From NCBI GenBank assembly GCA_963790095.1, contig CAWBNO010000019.1, positions 218,518 to 282,517 on the forward strand: a DNA stretch of 64,000 nt. The letters run 5' to 3'. Of the stretch, positions 43,480 to 52,628 are shown piece after piece. Position numbers and translations under genes: made by a program. Source of the stretch: JAAXQD01 sp963790095 (GTDB lineage Bacteria; Desulfobacterota; Desulfobacteria; Desulfobacterales; UBA11574). Under the pieces are notes generated by a model that ran no database searches, had not been told where the DNA came from, and worked only from the letters and a program-made list of their open reading frames with translations. The stretch's first letter is position 1, and each line of letters starts with the position of its first letter.

Positions 43480-44727
43480 TCAGAACTCAACTACGCAACG
43501 CACGGCGGATATGAATCCAGAAGGGCTGTCTCCCTGCTTCATCTTGTTTTCCTGATATTGCAGATCGACGGTAAGCGCAACGTACTTGTTGAGTAAAAAT
43601 CGGACATACGTTTCGAAAACATGGGCAGCATCCAGATCTTGATTGCCGCCGTCCACGTATGCGTAGCCGATACCGATATTGTCTTGTTCTCGGCTCCACA
43701 GTCTTCCGTTAATGTCAAGTCCGCCGGAATACACCGCCTTCGCCTCTATGGCAGCATCGTCATCTTGCCAACCGAACCGAATCCAGGCACCCAGGATCTT
43801 TCCCAGTTGTTGATCGAAGGACAATATTACACACTGCCTTGATTCCAGATTGTCCCCCGTAATATTGTTGAAGTCTTCGCTGGTCCATTGAACATTGACC
43901 AGATAATGTCCCTCTCCCAGTTTGGTATCCACGGTATAACCCAGGTTGGCGCCATAAAATTGGTAACTCCTTCCATCGTCATTTTCATCCACACCCATGG
44001 CAACACCTTTGAGGGTAAATTGGCCGAATTCCCACTCCACGGCACCCCCCACGTCATAGGAAGGGACAAAACCATTGGGGGCATTTGCCAGTACCTGGTT
44101 CATGAACTGGGTGAATTCATCATTGGCAAAGGTATTTTCGTCCAGATAGTCTGTTCCATCGATGAGCCCTCCGGTAATTCCCAATGTGCCGGCTTTATTG
44201 AATGTAAAGGTATGTTTGTACCAGGCCGTAAGAAGATAATCCCGATTCCGCCCATTAATATTTTTTACATCCTCCTCCAGGTCTGCCGCCCACGGTGCAA
44301 AAATAAAGGGAGATACCGTTGCATCATTCAAGGCGTTGCCGGCCGCAAACCCAAACTTGGTGAATATTTCATCGGCATCTGTCAGGGCAAAACCGATTTC
44401 GGGTTGAAAGACAACGGCGCCTCGTCCGGTATCATCAAATCCAGGGACGTCATCCACACTTTGATATTGGTAGGCACCCGCAGCCAAGCCCCCTAAAGAT
44501 ATTTTGTCGAAGATCTCGGGGCTTGACGGCTCTTGATCCCTCGCCCTCTCTATATTTACCAAGCGTTCTTCCATTACTTCAATTCGTTGTTCTAACGTGT
44601 CGTGGGATGTCTGACCAGAGGCGTTTTGAAGCCCCGGCACCAAAGACACTAAAAAAACGGCCGCAATCGTTATTAAAATCTGTCGTCCTGCCTTCGTCCT
44701 TCGGTCTGCCTTTTCTCGTTCCACCAC
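43480..44727 (-). CDS. OprB-like carbohydrate-selective porin
   Basis: A 415-residue outer-membrane barrel. GTG start behind GGAGGGG, signal peptide (ILITIAAVFLVSLVPGLQNA) cleaved after ASG. The mature chain begins with a short coiled coil (LEQRIEVMEERLVNIERA), like SLH-less OprB relatives, then many alternating amphipathic strands, AVYSGGLDINGRLWSREQDN as the OprB-type hallmark, and a terminal VEF with C-terminal Phe as needed for BAM assembly. Predicted to admit sugars or small solutes. It lies convergent to cfa. Confidence 0.75.
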   Translation of the reverse strand: MVEREKADRRTKAGRQILITIAAVFLVSLVPGLQNASGQTSHDTLEQRIEVMEERLVNIERARDQEPSSPEIFDKISLGGLAAGAYQYQSVDDVPGFDDTGRGAVVFQPEIGFALTDADEIFTKFGFAAGNALNDATVSPFIFAPWAADLEEDVKNINGRNRDYLLTAWYKHTFTFNKAGTLGITGGLIDGTDYLDENTFANDEFTQFMNQVLANAPNGFVPSYDVGGAVEWEFGQFTLKGVAMGVDENDDGRSYQFYGANLGYTVDTKLGEGHYLVNVQWTSEDFNNITGDNLESRQCVILSFDQQLGKILGAWIRFGWQDDDAAIEAKAVYSGGLDINGRLWSREQDNIGIGYAYVDGGNQDLDAAHVFETYVRFLLNKYVALTVDLQYQENKMKQGDSPSGFISAVRCVVEF

Positions 44728-44750
44728 AACCCCTCCTTTTTAAACAAAAA

Positions 44751-44795
44751 AACCACGATCGGTGCCACCTTCTGATGACATTATCCTTCGTGGTT
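44751..44795 (-). terminator. Possible terminator downstream of endoQ
   Basis: Minus-strand arms AACCACGA and TCGTGGTT are followed by a T run. The loop is long (about 29 bases), so confidence is moderate. It separates the EndoQ gene from the porin gene on the same strand. Confidence 0.5.
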
Positions 44796-44959
44796 GTGTG
44801 TGTTCGGTTTTTTCTTTTTTTTTGTTCTGGATGGGGGGCTTCAATACCCTGTTTTTTAAATTTGGTTACAATAAATGGCGGGGGGTGTCAATAAATTTTC
44901 CCGGGAGTAGAATCTTTGCTCACATTTTTTGGGGTATTTTGTTTCGATGTTTTTCCACC

Positions 44960-46282
44960 TCATTTCTTTTTCCCAAAAGGGGAATTGGGGGGACTTGAAA
45001 TAAAAAGAGATTTTTGACCCAGCAGACGGTTTCGTTCGTCCTGACCGAATATTTTTATCTTCCCAAACTCTCCGTCAAACCCCGGAATAAGATCTATTTC
45101 ACTTCGGCGAACCCTCGAAATTGCTTCACCCAGCAAAGGAATCCCTGCGTCGTCGAGGATCTCTTTTTTAAGGGTCGTTAGGATGTCGAATTCAGGTCCC
45201 AGTTTTTCAATTAACGACCGATACGTTCCCGTGACCTTTTTAGAGGCCGGCCCCACTTTCAAAACTTCCGACAATATCTCCACAAGGGGGATTGTGTTAT
45301 AAAACGGATGGTGTCCATCGGGTTTCTCTCCTTCCTTTCGATCCGATAGTTCCTCGACCCTGTATAACACCCCAAAGGTCAGGGGTTTTTCACAAACCGG
45401 ACAGATGCCGCCCTGTTTACGCGTCTGTTTGGGCCAACTGCGAACGTTACATTTCCGATGTCCATCAATATGATATTTTCCTTCTTCAGGATAAAACTCA
45501 AAGGTACCCAAAAATTTCTCAGGATCCCCGCTTTCCATGGCAGACCTTATGGCGGTGTAAGAGAGGTCCGTATCTAAAATATTGGCCTCACGACCCAGTT
45601 TCATGGGGGAGTGGGCATCAGAGTTTGATACAAGAGTCAGTCCATCCAATCCAGATACCCGCCAGTTCATCGAAGGGTCCGAAGAAAGACCGGTTTCAGC
45701 TGCAAATATGTAATCGGTAAGATCTTCAAAACATTCTTCAAGGGAATCAAAACCAGATTTTGAACCCAGCAATGAAAACCAGGGTGTCCAAATATGCGCT
45801 GGAATGAGAAATCCCCCATCAGAAGTCTCAAGAAGAATTTCAAGAAGGTTTCTGGCATCAAGCCCGAGTATGGGCCGGCCGTCTGATTTGATATTTCCAA
45901 TTTTATCCAATCTTAAATTAAATTTTTCAGCCTTATCCAGATTGGATAAAAATACAAGATTATGATTTTTCCGGGTTTTGTTGTTTTTTTTATAAATATT
46001 GCTGATTTCAGAAACCAGCATAAACCGGACGTTTCGGCGGCATGTTTTTGGAACTTCTTTGTCACAGACGGCGGATATTTCTTTTTTTAATTTGAACAGT
46101 CCCGGTTCAGCCGGTTCCAGCTTTTCTTTGATTTCGGCAAACCATCCTGGATGTGTAAAATCTCCGGTTCCAACGACCGTTATACCTTTAAGCTGTGCAG
46201 CGATGTACAGGTTTTCAAGATCAAGATTCTTCGCTGTTGCTCTTGAAAAATGGGAATGAACATGGAAATCAGCGATAAATTT
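44960..46282 (-). CDS. Endonuclease Q (PHP-domain, deaminated-base nicking enzyme)
   Basis: A 440-residue protein starting at ATG 46282 (MKFIADFHVHSHFSR); the frame extends ten codons further. The PHP metal site is visible in ADFHVHSHFSR, GTGDFTHPGW, LIPAHIWTPWFSLLG and LVSNSDAHSPMKLGR. A zinc-finger-like C...CPVC motif follows (HRKCNVRSWP, GGICPVCEKPLTFG). EndoQ cuts DNA on the 5' side of uracil, hypoxanthine or AP sites; it was described from archaea and some bacteria. It sits immediately before dnaN across an AT-rich region, which may couple repair to replication. Confidence 0.85.
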   Translation of the reverse strand, partial: KFIADFHVHSHFSRATAKNLDLENLYIAAQLKGITVVGTGDFTHPGWFAEIKEKLEPAEPGLFKLKKEISAVCDKEVPKTCRRNVRFMLVSEISNIYKKNNKTRKNHNLVFLSNLDKAEKFNLRLDKIGNIKSDGRPILGLDARNLLEILLETSDGGFLIPAHIWTPWFSLLGSKSGFDSLEECFEDLTDYIFAAETGLSSDPSMNWRVSGLDGLTLVSNSDAHSPMKLGREANILDTDLSYTAIRSAMESGDPEKFLGTFEFYPEEGKYHIDGHRKCNVRSWPKQTRKQGGICPVCEKPLTFGVLYRVEELSDRKEGEKPDGHHPFYNTIPLVEILSEVLKVGPASKKVTGTYRSLIEKLGPEFDILTTLKKEILDDAGIPLLGEAISRVRRSEIDLIPGFDGEFGKIKIFGQDERNRLLGQKSLFISSPPNSPFGKKK

Positions 46283-46787
46283 CATAGGGTTTTTTTTGGG
46301 GAGATATTTCAAATCAATAGAAGAAGTTAAATCCTGAAATTATTATAAAATACCTGGTAAAAAAACTTGTAACAATCTTATAAACAGTATATATATTTAT
46401 ATCAAACAAAATAAAACACTATATATGGTATTTTTTGAACTGAAACCGCTCGGCCTTTTGAATTTCGAGAATTCTTCAGGGCAAGGATACCCCTCAAGAG
46501 ACTGTTTAACCGAAGCGGAAGTTTTGCCTTGGAGGAGAAGAACTCTTTATTTTAATGGTCGAAATATACTGGTGTTTGTGTTGATGTTTTTTCAATAAAC
46601 GACTACTTATTAACAATTAATTTCAAGCTGTTAATAAACACTTTTTTTTAATCCTTATTTGTGCACTTTTTGTTATGTTTTTAATATATTTTTTCCCTAT
46701 TATTTAAATAAATTAAAAAGTTTTTATAGTTATCAACAACCATTCTTCTTTATATAACACTTTTAATAAATTTATAAGGAACAGGGT
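46283..46787. other. AT-rich interval with DnaA-box-like sites (candidate oriC or dnaN control region)
   Basis: DnaA-box-like 9-mers are TTATAAACA (46378-46386), TTATTAACA (46607-46615), its inverted copy TGTTAATAA (46629-46637) and TTATCAACA (46730-46738). The middle two form a perfect inverted pair with a 13-base spacer. The region is strongly A+T-rich and lies before dnaN-gyrB, close to the rpmH-mnmE cluster and parS. dnaA is not adjacent. It holds either the origin or the DnaA-controlled dnaN promoter. Confidence 0.5.
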
Positions 46788-47906
46788 ATGAAGTTTAAAA
46801 TTAAAAAGGAAGACATTCTGGATGTATTGTCCAAGGTTCAGGGGATAACCGGCCGAAAAAGCAATCTGGCGATCACCTCGAATATTCTTATTCATACAAC
46901 AGACACTGGTATAAAACTGGTAGTGACGGATCTTGAAACCGGTTTTGAAGGAATCTATCCTGCGAACATTGAATCCCATGGCACCATAACGATAAATTCA
47001 AGAAAGTTTTATGAAATTGTTAAAGAATTTCCGAGCCAAGAAATAGAGATCAATGAGGTTGAAAATTATTGGATTAAAATCGGCAATCAAAATGTAGAGT
47101 ACAATATTGTTGGAATGAATCCCGATGATTTCCCTGAAACTCCAAAAATAGAAGATGTTGATTTTTTTACCATAGATTCCGAATTTTTTAAAGACATGAT
47201 CGAAAAAGCGATCATTATTTCAGGTGCTCCGGATGAAAAAAGAACCCATATCACCGGAATATATTTTGAAATACAGCACCAAAAGAAAGAAAACATCGTC
47301 AGAATGGTTTCAACCGACGGCAACCGTCTTTCAAAAGTGGATTGTATTTATGAAAAAGATTTAAAATTGCCTGAAAAAACCGGTATACTTGTTCCCAAAA
47401 AAGGAATGAGTGAAGTGGTTAAATTTTTGGATTCCACCGGAACCGTTCAGATTGGTATTAAAAACAATAATTTTATTATTAAAAAGGACTCCGAAACCAT
47501 TATAATTAGGCTTCTCGAAGGAAATTTTCCAGAATATGGGGATATTATAAAAAGGGGATCTTCCCATGCGATCCACTTGGATCGTAAAATGTTTCTATCC
47601 ATGTTAAAGAGAATGTCCATTTTGTCTTCGGAAGATTATAAGGGGGTTATTTTTAATTTTAGAGAAGACAACCTTTCCATAACCACCACCAATCCGGATT
47701 TGGGTGAATCAAAAGAAGATATGGTTATCGACTATAAGGGAGATCCCATAGAGGTTGCTTTTAATCCCAGATATATTATGGAAACCATGAGCGTAATTGA
47801 TTCTGAAAAAATAATTGTTAATATAATAGACAGTGAAAAACCCTGTTTACTCGAAGGGGCCAATGACGACACCTTTTTAAGTGTCATCATGCCGATGAGA
47901 ATATGA
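46788..47906 (+). CDS. dnaN: DNA polymerase III beta sliding clamp
   Basis: A 372-residue clamp with three similar domains. MKFKIKKEDILDVLSKVQGI opens domain 1; FFTIDSEFFKDMIEKAIIIS (domain 2) and IHLDRKMFLSMLKRMSILSS (domain 3) show the internal repeats; the C-terminus ends FLSVIMPMRI, the conserved terminus of the protein-binding cleft. AAGGAACAGGG lies upstream of the ATG. The stop overlaps gyrB by four bases (ATGA), a translationally coupled replication operon. Confidence 0.97.
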   Translation: MKFKIKKEDILDVLSKVQGITGRKSNLAITSNILIHTTDTGIKLVVTDLETGFEGIYPANIESHGTITINSRKFYEIVKEFPSQEIEINEVENYWIKIGNQNVEYNIVGMNPDDFPETPKIEDVDFFTIDSEFFKDMIEKAIIISGAPDEKRTHITGIYFEIQHQKKENIVRMVSTDGNRLSKVDCIYEKDLKLPEKTGILVPKKGMSEVVKFLDSTGTVQIGIKNNNFIIKKDSETIIIRLLEGNFPEYGDIIKRGSSHAIHLDRKMFLSMLKRMSILSSEDYKGVIFNFREDNLSITTTNPDLGESKEDMVIDYKGDPIEVAFNPRYIMETMSVIDSEKIIVNIIDSEKPCLLEGANDDTFLSVIMPMRI

Positions 47907-50338
47907 AAAAACAAGAAAACACATACAGCGCTGACAATATAAAAGTTCTCGAAGGACTTGAAGCGGTCCGAAAAAGACCGGCCATGTACATCGGGAACAT
48001 TGGTATCGAGGGGCTTCACCATCTGGTCTACGAAGTTGTGGATAACAGTATTGATGAAGCCATGGCCGGTTACTGCGACCTTGTAAAAGTTATCATACAT
48101 ACGGACAACAGTGTAAGTGTCGAAGATAACGGCAGGGGAATACCCGTGGGGATACAAAAATCCGAAAATATGCCGGCCGTTGAAGTTGTCATGACCAAAC
48201 TTCATTCCGGTGGAAAATTCGATAACGATTCTTATAAAGTTTCCGGCGGACTTCACGGTGTCGGGGTATCGGTGGTCAATGCACTTTCAAAATTTATGGA
48301 AGTCGAAATTTATACCGATGGAAAAATTTATTATCAAACCTATGAAAAAGGAAAAAAAACCCGAGATATCAGTATTATAGGGGAAACAAAAAAACAGGGC
48401 ACAAAAATACGGTTTGTTCCTGATACGGAAATTTTAGAAACAAGCAATTTTAGTTATGATGTTCTGATTCGAAGATTAAGAGAGCTCGCTTTTTTAAACA
48501 AGGGCGTCCGATTGACCATCGAAGATGAACGATCGGATAAAAAAGACGAATTCTATTATAAAGGCGGCCTGATATCGTTTGTGGAGTATCTGAACAAAAT
48601 GAATTCCCCACTTCATAAACCTATTTTCATAGAAGGGATAAAAAACGATGTTCAAATAGAAGTTGCCATTCAATACAACGATACATTTAAAGAAAAAATA
48701 TTTTCATTTGCCAACAATATCAATACCGTTGAAGGGGGGTTTCATCTCATCGGTTTCAAGGCGGCATTGACCCGGACCGTCAATCAATATTCAACAAACG
48801 GGAATCTTCCGAAAAACCTTCAAGCCAAAATAGGCGGTGATGACGTTCGAGAGGGGTTAACAGCGGTTATAAGTATTAGAATAAAGTCTCCCCAATTTGA
48901 GGGGCAAACAAAGACAAAACTCGGAAACAGCGAAGTAAAAGGGTTGGTGGAGTCTCTGATAAACGAGAAATTGAGCATGTTTCTTGAGGAAAATCCCTCT
49001 GTGGCCAAAAAGATCGTTGCGAAAGCTGTGGATGCTTCCAGGGCTAGGGATGCAGCAAAAAGAGCACGGGATATCGCAAGAAAACAAGGTGCTCTTATCG
49101 ATTCAACACTTCCGGGAAAGCTTGCCGAATGCCAAGTTTCAGATCCTTCGGAAAGAGAAATTTTTATCGTAGAAGGTGACTCTGCCGGGGGCAGTGCCAA
49201 ACAAGGCAGAGACCGAAAATTTCAGGCAATACTGCCACTTAAGGGTAAAATATTGAATGTCGAGAAAGCTAGGTTTGATAAAATTCTGCGAAGCGAAGAG
49301 ATTAAAAATATCATTACAGCCCTGGGAACCGGAGTGGGTGATGAAGAATATGATATTGAAAAAATAAGGTACCACAAAACCATTATTATGACAGACGCCG
49401 ATGTTGACGGATCCCACATTCGGACGCTTCTGTTAACCTTCTTTTACAGACATATGCCCGAGATGGTCGAAAAAGGGTATTTATACATTGCTCAACCCCC
49501 TTTGTTTAAGATCGGCAAAGGAAAGAGTGAAACTTATTTAAAACATGAAAACCAGTTGAACGATCATATTTTAAAAAGAGTATGCGATAAAAAAAACATA
49601 AAGTTTGGAGAAGAAGAAAACATACTGTCCGACCACAACCTCTATCTTTTTATGGCGAATCTTTCTGAATATTTTTTGATAATTTCAAGATTGAAAAAAC
49701 AAGGAATATTCAGCGATCTCATTGAATTGTTAATAAAAAAAGGGGTTGAAAATAAAAAATTTCTAAAAGACCGACAAAAAATGACGCAGTTAAAAGAGAC
49801 CCTTACGGAAAAAGATTATCATGTTGATGAATTAACATGGAATTCGGAACGGAATGTTTATGAAATGACGGTTACGCCGTCGTTTGGCAAAAAGGGACTA
49901 TTCTCGGAAAAATTGACAAACATCAAGGTGAAACCCATTAAAATCGGCAGAAGCCTTATTTATTCCGGAGATTTTCAAAAAAGCCTGTTCCTGAGTAAAA
50001 ATATCTTCAAATACGATCGCCCACCGTTTCTTGTTTTTAACCCGGACGATGAGAGCAACTCCATTCGCATTGAGGATAAAAAAGACCTTCTTTCTTTTTT
50101 TATGGAGGAAGGAAAAAAGGGTCTCAACATTCAGAGATACAAAGGTCTGGGTGAAATGAATCCAAACCAGCTATGGGAAACCACAATGAATCCAGCCAAA
50201 AGAACCCTCTTACAGGTAATGGTCGAGGATGTGGTTGAAACCGATGAAATTTTTACTGTTCTCATGGGCGAGGCTGTGGAGCCCAGAAGGGAATTTATCA
50301 CCAGCAATGCCCTTGAAGTGAACATGCTGGATATATAA
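47903..50338 (+). CDS. gyrB: DNA gyrase subunit B
   Basis: An 811-residue type II topoisomerase subunit. The GHKL ATPase has EVVDNSIDEAMAGY and GGLHGVGVSVVNALS; the transducer follows; the Toprim domain has VEGDSAGGSAKQGRDRKFQA and MTDADVDGSHIRTLLLTFFY. An insertion in the Toprim/C-terminal part is of normal size for Proteobacteria. The ATGA overlap with dnaN marks co-translation. It introduces negative supercoils together with GyrA (not in window). Confidence 0.97.
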   Translation: MKKQENTYSADNIKVLEGLEAVRKRPAMYIGNIGIEGLHHLVYEVVDNSIDEAMAGYCDLVKVIIHTDNSVSVEDNGRGIPVGIQKSENMPAVEVVMTKLHSGGKFDNDSYKVSGGLHGVGVSVVNALSKFMEVEIYTDGKIYYQTYEKGKKTRDISIIGETKKQGTKIRFVPDTEILETSNFSYDVLIRRLRELAFLNKGVRLTIEDERSDKKDEFYYKGGLISFVEYLNKMNSPLHKPIFIEGIKNDVQIEVAIQYNDTFKEKIFSFANNINTVEGGFHLIGFKAALTRTVNQYSTNGNLPKNLQAKIGGDDVREGLTAVISIRIKSPQFEGQTKTKLGNSEVKGLVESLINEKLSMFLEENPSVAKKIVAKAVDASRARDAAKRARDIARKQGALIDSTLPGKLAECQVSDPSEREIFIVEGDSAGGSAKQGRDRKFQAILPLKGKILNVEKARFDKILRSEEIKNIITALGTGVGDEEYDIEKIRYHKTIIMTDADVDGSHIRTLLLTFFYRHMPEMVEKGYLYIAQPPLFKIGKGKSETYLKHENQLNDHILKRVCDKKNIKFGEEENILSDHNLYLFMANLSEYFLIISRLKKQGIFSDLIELLIKKGVENKKFLKDRQKMTQLKETLTEKDYHVDELTWNSERNVYEMTVTPSFGKKGLFSEKLTNIKVKPIKIGRSLIYSGDFQKSLFLSKNIFKYDRPPFLVFNPDDESNSIRIEDKKDLLSFFMEEGKKGLNIQRYKGLGEMNPNQLWETTMNPAKRTLLQVMVEDVVETDEIFTVLMGEAVEPRREFITSNALEVNMLDI

Positions 50339-50390
50339 GCGCTCAATCGAAAAATTTTCACGGACAATTAGCCGAGATTAGATAACAAAT

Positions 50391-51182
50391 ATGGATATTC
50401 ACAAGGTTAACGCAAGGGATTTACCGGATCTTTGGTTTCAGGCGGTTCATGACATTCTTGACCGTGGGCGGCGGTTTAAAATAGATCGAGGAAGTTACGC
50501 CGGCCAGACAAGGCTCGAATATGATTATTTTATCGGACACGTTCGGCATCCTGGAACTCAGCCCCTGTTACCCGATATACCGGCCTCCTGCGGGATTCCA
50601 AATCCTGTGGAAGAAGCCTATATTTATGGGGGTGAAGGCTACGAAAGATCGTACATCGAGTATCTGATGACCGGCCAAAAAGAGACCGGAGAGTCCTATA
50701 CTTATGGTGAGCGATTGACCCGGGCGCCGCTGATTGGGGATAAGTTGGCATGGTGGGAAGCGGCCAACGCGGAAATTATCGACAAACGGGAGATCGACGG
50801 GAAAGCACTTTTTGAAGAAGACGGACAAATTTACCTAAATCAGATCGAGTGGGTCATTCAAACCTATCGAAAGTATGGCAATCGCAACAACCAGATGGTG
50901 CTTCAGGTGGCCCACCCCACAGACCTTACACTCCTGGACCCACCGTGTTTGCGTTCAATCGATTCCCGGATACAGGATGAAACCCTTCATTTTATGGTCT
51001 ATTTTCGTTCATGGGATCTTTGGGGGGGAATGCCGGCAAATCTGGCGGGGATCCAAAATCTTAAAGATTATATGGCAGCAGAGATCGGTGTAAAAGACGG
51101 TGAAATGATCGTTGAAAGCAAAGGGCTTCATCTATACGGCTATGCGGAGCAGTTGGCGAAATTAAGATGTTTGAAAGCTTAA
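50391..51182 (+). CDS. Thymidylate synthase-fold protein (ThyA-like)
   Basis: A 263-residue protein of the ThyA superfamily. TYGERLTRAP is the YGxR-type phosphate-binding loop, LLDPPCLRSIDSRI holds the catalytic cysteine (Cys186), and FRSWDLWGGMPANLAG (205-220) is the dUMP-binding signature RSxDxxGxPxN. The overall length is near that of ThyA but the chain is divergent and closer to the archaeal-type family. It probably makes dTMP, or a hydroxymethyl or related base, from a methylene-folate. Convergent with asnS across 21 bases. Confidence 0.75.
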   Translation: MDIHKVNARDLPDLWFQAVHDILDRGRRFKIDRGSYAGQTRLEYDYFIGHVRHPGTQPLLPDIPASCGIPNPVEEAYIYGGEGYERSYIEYLMTGQKETGESYTYGERLTRAPLIGDKLAWWEAANAEIIDKREIDGKALFEEDGQIYLNQIEWVIQTYRKYGNRNNQMVLQVAHPTDLTLLDPPCLRSIDSRIQDETLHFMVYFRSWDLWGGMPANLAGIQNLKDYMAAEIGVKDGEMIVESKGLHLYGYAEQLAKLRCLKA

Positions 51183-51203
51183 GTTCGACATCATAACCTC
51201 AAA

Positions 51204-52586
51204 TCAGAATTCTATGGCGCTGGGTGTTCTCGGAAAAGGGATGACATCCCTGATGTTTCTGATTCCGGTCATGAGCATGATCAACCGTTCGAACCCGAGG
51301 CCAAAACCACTATGTTCAACAGATCCAAAACGGCGGGAATCTAAATACCACCAGTAGCTCTCTTTGGGCAGTCCCATTTCATCCATCCGATTTTCCAGAA
51401 CCTCCAAGCGTTCTTCACGCTGACTTCCGCCGATGATTTCTCCAATTCTCGGCACCAGAACATCCATGGCCGACACCGTCTGATGATCCTCGTTCATTCG
51501 CATATAAAACGGCTTTATATTTTTGGGGTAATCAAAGACAATCAGGGGTTTTTTAAAATAATCTTCGGTTAGATAACGTTCATGTTCGGTTTGAAGGTCT
51601 TTTCCAAAATCGATATCGTATTTAAATTTTTTTCCGGATTTTTTTAATATTTTTACAGCGTCAGCGTAGGGAAGGCGTTCAAAAACCGAGGCGGCCACGT
51701 TATTTAACGTTTTTGTCAGGGTTTTATCCACAAATTTTGCAAAGAGTTCGATATCTTCGTTGCACGCTTCGAGTATAAAGGATGTTAGATGTTTTATCAT
51801 CTCTTCTGCAAGATCCATGTTGCCCTCCAGATCACAGAACGCCATTTCTGGTTCAACCATCCAAAATTCGGCAACATGTCGACGGGTGTGTGAATTTTCG
51901 GCACGAAAGGTGGGACCAAAGGTATAAACATCTCCCAAGGCAAGGGCGAACATTTCGGCGGATAGCTGCCCGGACACCGTTAAATTTGCTTCTTTTCCAA
52001 AAAAATCTCTGGAATAATCGATTTGGCCTTCTTTTCGGGGTGGGTCGTCCGGATCTATGGTTGTTACACGAAACAGCTCTCCGGCGCCTTCGCAATCCGA
52101 ACCGGTTATGATCGGCGAGTGGATATATCTAAACCCCTTGTCCCTGAAAAAATTATGAATGGCAAATGACAATTCGGATCTTATCCGAAATGCAGCGCCG
52201 TACTTGTTGGTCCGGGGTCTTAAGTGCGCGATGTTTCTTAAAAACTCATCTGTGTGACGTTTTTTCTGCAACGGATAGTTCTCGGGAGCAACATGTAAAA
52301 TTTCCACCCGATCCGCAACCACTTCCCATTTCTGTCCAGGACCTTTAGATGCTTCCAGTTTTCCATGGATGGCAACCGCCGAACCGGTGGAAATTTTGAT
52401 GATGTCTTTGTAATTATCTGTGGTGTTGTCAACGATGATCTGTATGTTTTTTAAGCAAGATCCATCGTTGACCTCGATAAAAGAAAAATCTTTTGAATCG
52501 CGCTTGGTTCTGACCCACCCTTTTATAAGAACGTCATCGACGGGGCGTTCTGATTTTAATAATTTTATTATTTTTGTCCGTTTCAT
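51204..52586 (-). CDS. asnS: Asparaginyl-tRNA synthetase
   Basis: A 460-residue class IIb synthetase. The N-terminal OB-fold anticodon-binding domain (VLIKGWVRTKRDSKDFSFIE) precedes the catalytic core: motif 2 FRAENSHTRRHVAEFWMVEP and motif 3 GFGLGFERLIMLMTGIRN are intact. GGAG lies upstream of ATG 52586. It charges tRNA-Asn directly. The asnS family assignment rests on overall order and motif spacing; an AspRS alternative is excluded by length and N-terminal domain. Confidence 0.95.
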   Translation of the reverse strand: MKRTKIIKLLKSERPVDDVLIKGWVRTKRDSKDFSFIEVNDGSCLKNIQIIVDNTTDNYKDIIKISTGSAVAIHGKLEASKGPGQKWEVVADRVEILHVAPENYPLQKKRHTDEFLRNIAHLRPRTNKYGAAFRIRSELSFAIHNFFRDKGFRYIHSPIITGSDCEGAGELFRVTTIDPDDPPRKEGQIDYSRDFFGKEANLTVSGQLSAEMFALALGDVYTFGPTFRAENSHTRRHVAEFWMVEPEMAFCDLEGNMDLAEEMIKHLTSFILEACNEDIELFAKFVDKTLTKTLNNVAASVFERLPYADAVKILKKSGKKFKYDIDFGKDLQTEHERYLTEDYFKKPLIVFDYPKNIKPFYMRMNEDHQTVSAMDVLVPRIGEIIGGSQREERLEVLENRMDEMGLPKESYWWYLDSRRFGSVEHSGFGLGFERLIMLMTGIRNIRDVIPFPRTPSAIEF

Positions 52587-52628
52587 AATAAATCTCCAGT
52601 GTCAGACCAGGTTAATGGGTTGGGTGCC

